Shown piece after piece: positions 59,701 to 64,000 of a stretch of DNA of 64,000 nt. A program made the position numbers and the translations under genes. Source of the DNA: Bathymodiolus brooksi (Eukaryota; Mollusca; Bivalvia; Mytilida; Modiolidae); NCBI GenBank assembly GCA_963680875.1, contig OY804578.1:24767101-24831100 (forward strand). The letters are read 5' to 3'. Each line of letters opens with the position of its first letter. The stretch's first letter is position 1. The notes under the pieces are model-generated. The model worked only from the letters and a program-made list of their open reading frames with translations, was not told where the DNA came from and searched no databases.

Positions 59701-62700
59701 AAATCTGGGAGCAAGAAAACCAAAGAGCTTAAACAGGGTAGACAAAATCTGGGAGCAAGTAAACCAAAGAGCTTAAACAGGGTAGACAAAATCTGGGAGC
59801 AAGAAAACCAAAGAGCTTAAACAGGGTAGACAAAATCTGGGAGCAAGAAAACCAAAGAGCTTAAACAGGGTAGACAAAATATGGGAGCAAGTAAACCAAA
59901 GAGCTTAAACAGGGTAGACAAAATCTGGGAGCAAGTAAACCAAAGAGCTTAAACAGGGTAGACAAAATCTGGGAGCAAGTAAATCAAAGAGCTTAAACAG
60001 GGTAGACAAAATCTGGGAGCAAGTAAACCAAAGAGCTTAAACAGGGTAGACAAAATCTGGGAGCAAGAAAACCAAAGAGCCTAAACAGGGTAGACAAAAT
60101 CTGGGAGCAAGAAAACCAAAGAGCCTAAACAGGATAGACAAAATCTGGGAGCAAGAAAACCAAAGAGCCTAAACAGGGTAGACAAAATCTGGGAGCAAGT
60201 AAACCAAAGGGCCTAAACAGGGTAGACAAAATCTGGGAGCAAGAAAACCAAAGAGCCTAAACAGGGTAGACAAAATCTGGGAGCAAGAAAACCAAAGGGC
60301 CTAAACAGGGTAGACAAAATCTGGGAGCAAGAAAACCAAAGAGCCTAAACAGGGTAGACAAAATCTGGGAGCAAGAAAACCACAGGGCCTAAACAGGGTA
60401 GACAAAATCTGGGAGCAAGTAAACCAAAGAGCCTAAACAGGGTAGACAAAATCTGGGAGCAAGAAAACCAAAGAGCCTAAACAGGGTAGACAAAATCTGG
60501 GAGCAAGAAAACCACAGGGCCTAAACAGGGTAGACAAATCTGGGAGCAAGTAAACCAAAGAGCCTAAACAGGGTAGACAAAATCTGGGAGCAAGAAAACC
60601 AAAGAGCCTAAACAGGGTAGACAAAATCTGGGAGCAAGTAAACCAAAGAGCCTAAACAGGGTAGACAAAATCTGGGAGCAAGAAAACCAAAGGGCCTAAA
60701 CAGGGTAGACAAAATCTGGGAGCAAGAAAACCAAAGGGCCTAAACAGGGTAGACAAAATCTGGGAGCAAGTAAACCAAAGAGCCTAAACAGGGTAGACAA
60801 AATCTGGGAGCAAGAAAACCAAAGGGCCTAAACAGGGTAGACAAAATCTGGGAGCAAGAAAACCAAAGGGCCTAAACAGGGTAGACAAAATCTGGGAGCA
60901 AGTAAACCAAAGAGCCTAAACAGGGTAGACAAAATCTGGGAGCAAGAAAACCAAAGGGCCTAAACAGGGTAGACAAAATCTGGGAGCAAGTAAACCAAAG
61001 AGCCTAAACAGGGTAGACAAAATCTGGGAGCAAGTAAACCAAAGAGCCTAAACAGGGTAGACAAAATCTGGGAGCAAGTAAACCAAAGAGCCTAAACAGG
61101 ATAGACAAAATCTGGGAGCAAGAAAACCAAAGAGCCTAAACAGGGTAGACAAAATCTGGGAGCAAGAAAACCAAAGGGCCTAAACAGGGTAGACAAAATC
61201 TGGGAGCAAGAAAACCAAAGGGCCTAATCAGGGTAGACAAAATCTGGGAGCAAGAAAACCAAAGGGCCTAAACAGGGTAGACAAAATCTGGGAGCAAGAA
61301 AACCAAAGAGCCTAAACAGGGTAGACAAAATCTGGGAGCAAGTAAACCAAAGAGCCTAAACAGGGTAGACAAAATCTGGGAGCAAGTAAACCAAAGAGCC
61401 TAAACAGGGTAGACAAAATCTGGGAGCAAGTAAACCAAAGAGCCTAAACAGGGTAGACAAAATCTGGGAGCAAGTAAACCAAAGAGCCTAAACAGGGTAG
61501 ACAAAATCTGGGAGCAAGAAAACCAAAGAGCCTAAACAGGGGAGACAAAATCTGGGAGCAAGAAAACCAAAGAGCCTAAACAGGGTAGACAAAATCTGGG
61601 AGCAAGAAAACCAAAGGGCCTAAACAGGGTAGACAAAATCTGGGAGCAAGAAAACCAAAGGGCCTAAACAGGGTAGACAAAATCTGGGAGCAAGTAAACC
61701 AAAGAGCCTAAACAGGGTAGACAAAATCTGGGAGCAAGTAAACCAAAGAGCCTAAACAGGGTAGACAAAATCTGGGAGCAAGAAAACCAAAGGGCCTAAA
61801 CAGGGTAGACAAAATCTGGGAGCAAGAAAACCAAAGGGCCTAAACAGGGTAGACAAAATCGGGGAGCAAGTAAACCAAAGAGCCTAAACAGGGTAGACAA
61901 AATCTGGGAGCAAGTAAACCAAAGGGCCTAAACAGGATAGACAAAATCTGGGAGCAAGTAAACCAAAGAGCCTAAACAGGGTAGACAAAATCTGGGAGCA
62001 AGTAAACCAAAGAGCCTAAACAGGATAGACAAAATCTGGGAGCAAGAAAACCAAAGAGCCTAAACAGGGTAGACAAAATCTGGGAGCAAGAAAACCAAAG
62101 GGCCTAAACAGGGTAGACAAAATCTGGGAGCAAGAAAACCAAAGGGCCTAATCAGGGTAGACAAAATCTGGGAGCAAGAAAACCAAAGAGCCTAAACAGG
62201 GTAGACAAAATCTGGGAGCAAGAAAACCAAAGAGCCTAAACAGGGTAGACAAATCTGGGAGCAAGAAAACCAAAGGGCCTAAACAGGGTAGACAAAATCT
62301 GGGAGCAAGAAAACCACAGGGCCTAAACAGGATAGACAAAATCTGGGAGCAAGAAAACCAAAGGGCCTAAACAGGATAGACAAAATCTGGGAGCAAGAAA
62401 ACCAAAGAGCCTAAACAGGGTAGACAAAATCTGGGAGCAAGAAAATCAAAGAGCCTAAACAGGGTAGACAAAATCTGGGAGCAAGAAAACCAAAGGGCCT
62501 AAACAGGGTAGACAAAATCTGGGAGCAAGTAAACCAAAGAGCCTAAACAGGGTAGACAAAATCTGGGAGCAAGAAAACCAAAGAGCCTCAACAGGGTAGA
62601 CAAAATCTGGGAGCAAGAAAACCACAGGGCCTAAACAGGGTAGACAAAATCTGGGAGCAAGTAAACCAAAGGGCCTAAACAGGGTAGACAAAATCTGGGA

Positions 62701-64000
62701 GCAAGAAAACCAAAGAGCCTAAACAGGGTAGACAAAATCTGGGAGCAAGAAAATCAAAGAGCCTAAACAGGGTAGACAAAATCTGGGAGCAAGTAAACCA
62801 AAGAGCCTAAACGGGATAGACAAAATCTGGGAACAAGAAAACCAAAGGGCCTAAACAGGGTAGACAAAATCTGGGAGCAAGAAAACCAAAGGGCCTAAAC
62901 AGGATAGACAAAATCTGGGAGCAAGAAAACCAAAGAGCCTAAACAGGGTAGACAAAATCTGGGAGCAAGAAAATCAAAGAGCCTAAACAGGGTAGACAAA
63001 ATCTGGGAGCAAGTAAACCAAAGAGCCTAAACGGGATAGACAAAATCTGGGAACAAGAAAACCAAAGGGCCTAAACAGGGTAGACAAAATCTGGGAGCAA
63101 GAAAACCAAAGGGCCTAAACAGGATAGACAAAATCTGGGAGCAAGAAAACCAAAGGGCCTAAACAGGGTAGACAAAATCTGGGAGCAAGTAAACCAAAGA
63201 GCCTAAACAGGGTAGACAAAATCTGGGAGCAAGAAAATCAAAGAGCCTAAACAGGGTAGACAAAATCTGGGAGCAAGTAAACCAAAGAGCCTAAACGGGA
63301 TAGACAAAATCTGGGAACAAGAAAACCAAAGGGCCTAAACAGGGTAGACAAAATCTGGGAGCAAGAAAACCAAAGGGCCTAAACAGGATAGACAAAATCT
63401 GGGAGCAAGAAAACCAAAGGGCCTAAACAGGGTAGACAAAATCTGGGAGCAAGTAAACCAAAGAGCCTAAACAGGGTAGACAAAATCTGGGAGCAAGAAA
63501 ATCAAAGAGCCTAAACAGGGTAGACAAAATATGGGAGCAAGTAAACCAAAGAGCCTAAACAGGGTAGACAAAATATGGGAGCAAGTAAACCAAAGAGCCT
63601 AAACAGGGTAGACAAAATCTGGGAGCAAGTAAACCAGAGAGCCTAAACAGGATAGACAAAATCTGGGAGCAAGAAAACTAAAGAGCCTAAACAGGGTAGA
63701 CAAAATCTGGGAGCAAGTAAACCAAAGAGCCTAAACAGGGTAGACAAAATCTGGGAGCAAGTAAACCAAAGAGCCTAAACAGGATAGACAAAATCTGGGA
63801 GCAAGAAAACCAAAGGGCCTAAACAGGGTAGACAAAATCTGGGAGCAAGAAAACCAAAGGGCCTAAACAGGGTAGACAAAATCTGGGAGCAAGAAAACCA
63901 AAGAGCCTAAACAGGGTAGACAAAATCTGGGAGCAAGAAAACCAAAGGGCCTAAACAGGGTAGACAAAATCTGGGAGCAAGAAAACCAAAGAGCCTAAAC
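56765..64000 (+). repeat. 44-bp satellite array (about 164 units, open at the right edge)
   Basis: The unit includes TAGACAAAATCTGGGAGCAA and a GAAAACCAAAGAGCCTAAACAGG stretch. Most variation falls at four two-state positions: GTAAAC or GAAAAC, AAGAGC or AAGGGC, GCTTAA or GCCTAA, and AGGGTAG or AGGATAG. Longer patterns recur, for example AAAATTTGGGAG at about 57593 and 58163 (570 bp apart) and ACGGGATAGA at 62811, 63031 and 63295. The unit is not a multiple of three and has stops, so no long frame exists. It lies downstream of the donor at 56592 and is therefore probably intronic in the HEPN gene. Confidence 0.97.

Overview
This window is eukaryotic and looks like a mollusc genome, most likely a bivalve (a mytilid-like species is my best guess). 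The grounds are a protein gene with animal-type GT-AG introns, a HEPN domain of the DZIP3-like class that is heavily expanded in bivalves, a tRNA-derived SINE whose 3' part resembles mollusc SINEs, and AT-rich unique DNA full of small transposons. The taxonomic call is inference. There are no bacterial-type operons.

About 80% of the window is tandem repeat. Positions 1-9551 are a 34-bp satellite (about 280 units). Positions 10124-44600 are a 39-bp satellite (about 880 units). It carries nested, nearly identical multi-kilobase duplications (offsets 3,115, 3,894 and 7,091 bp). Positions 44624-44869 are an 18-bp minisatellite, 54998-55364 a 19-bp minisatellite, and 56765-64000 a 44-bp satellite that runs off the right edge. 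The many long open frames inside the 39-bp array are by-products of a stop-free unit whose length is divisible by three; I do not call them genes.

The part of 44.9-56.8 kb that is not tandem array holds one recognisable gene on the + strand, incomplete at its 3' end. It has a candidate first coding exon with a hydrophobic segment (46920-47083), two exons that together encode a DZIP3-like HEPN domain with an R-x4-H motif (51472-51724 and 52132-52361), and a coiled-coil exon (56217-56592). The splice phases are mutually consistent (0, 1, 0, then 1 at the last donor). The gene must continue beyond the 44-bp satellite, which would then sit in an intron of more than 7.4 kb. Its introns and upstream flank contain a hAT-like foldback element, a PIF/Harbinger-like MITE with TTA duplications, a nested palindrome, a decayed Penelope-like GIY-YIG retroelement fragment on the - strand, and three SINE pieces.

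The most interesting result links the repeats. The 34-bp satellite is the reverse complement of the tRNA-like head of the SINE at 54077-54350, matching over 32 consecutive bases. The 39-bp satellite and the 19-bp minisatellite both sit inside copies of one dispersed element, expanded at nearly the same internal position. Two of the large arrays can therefore be traced to interspersed repeats that are still present in the window.
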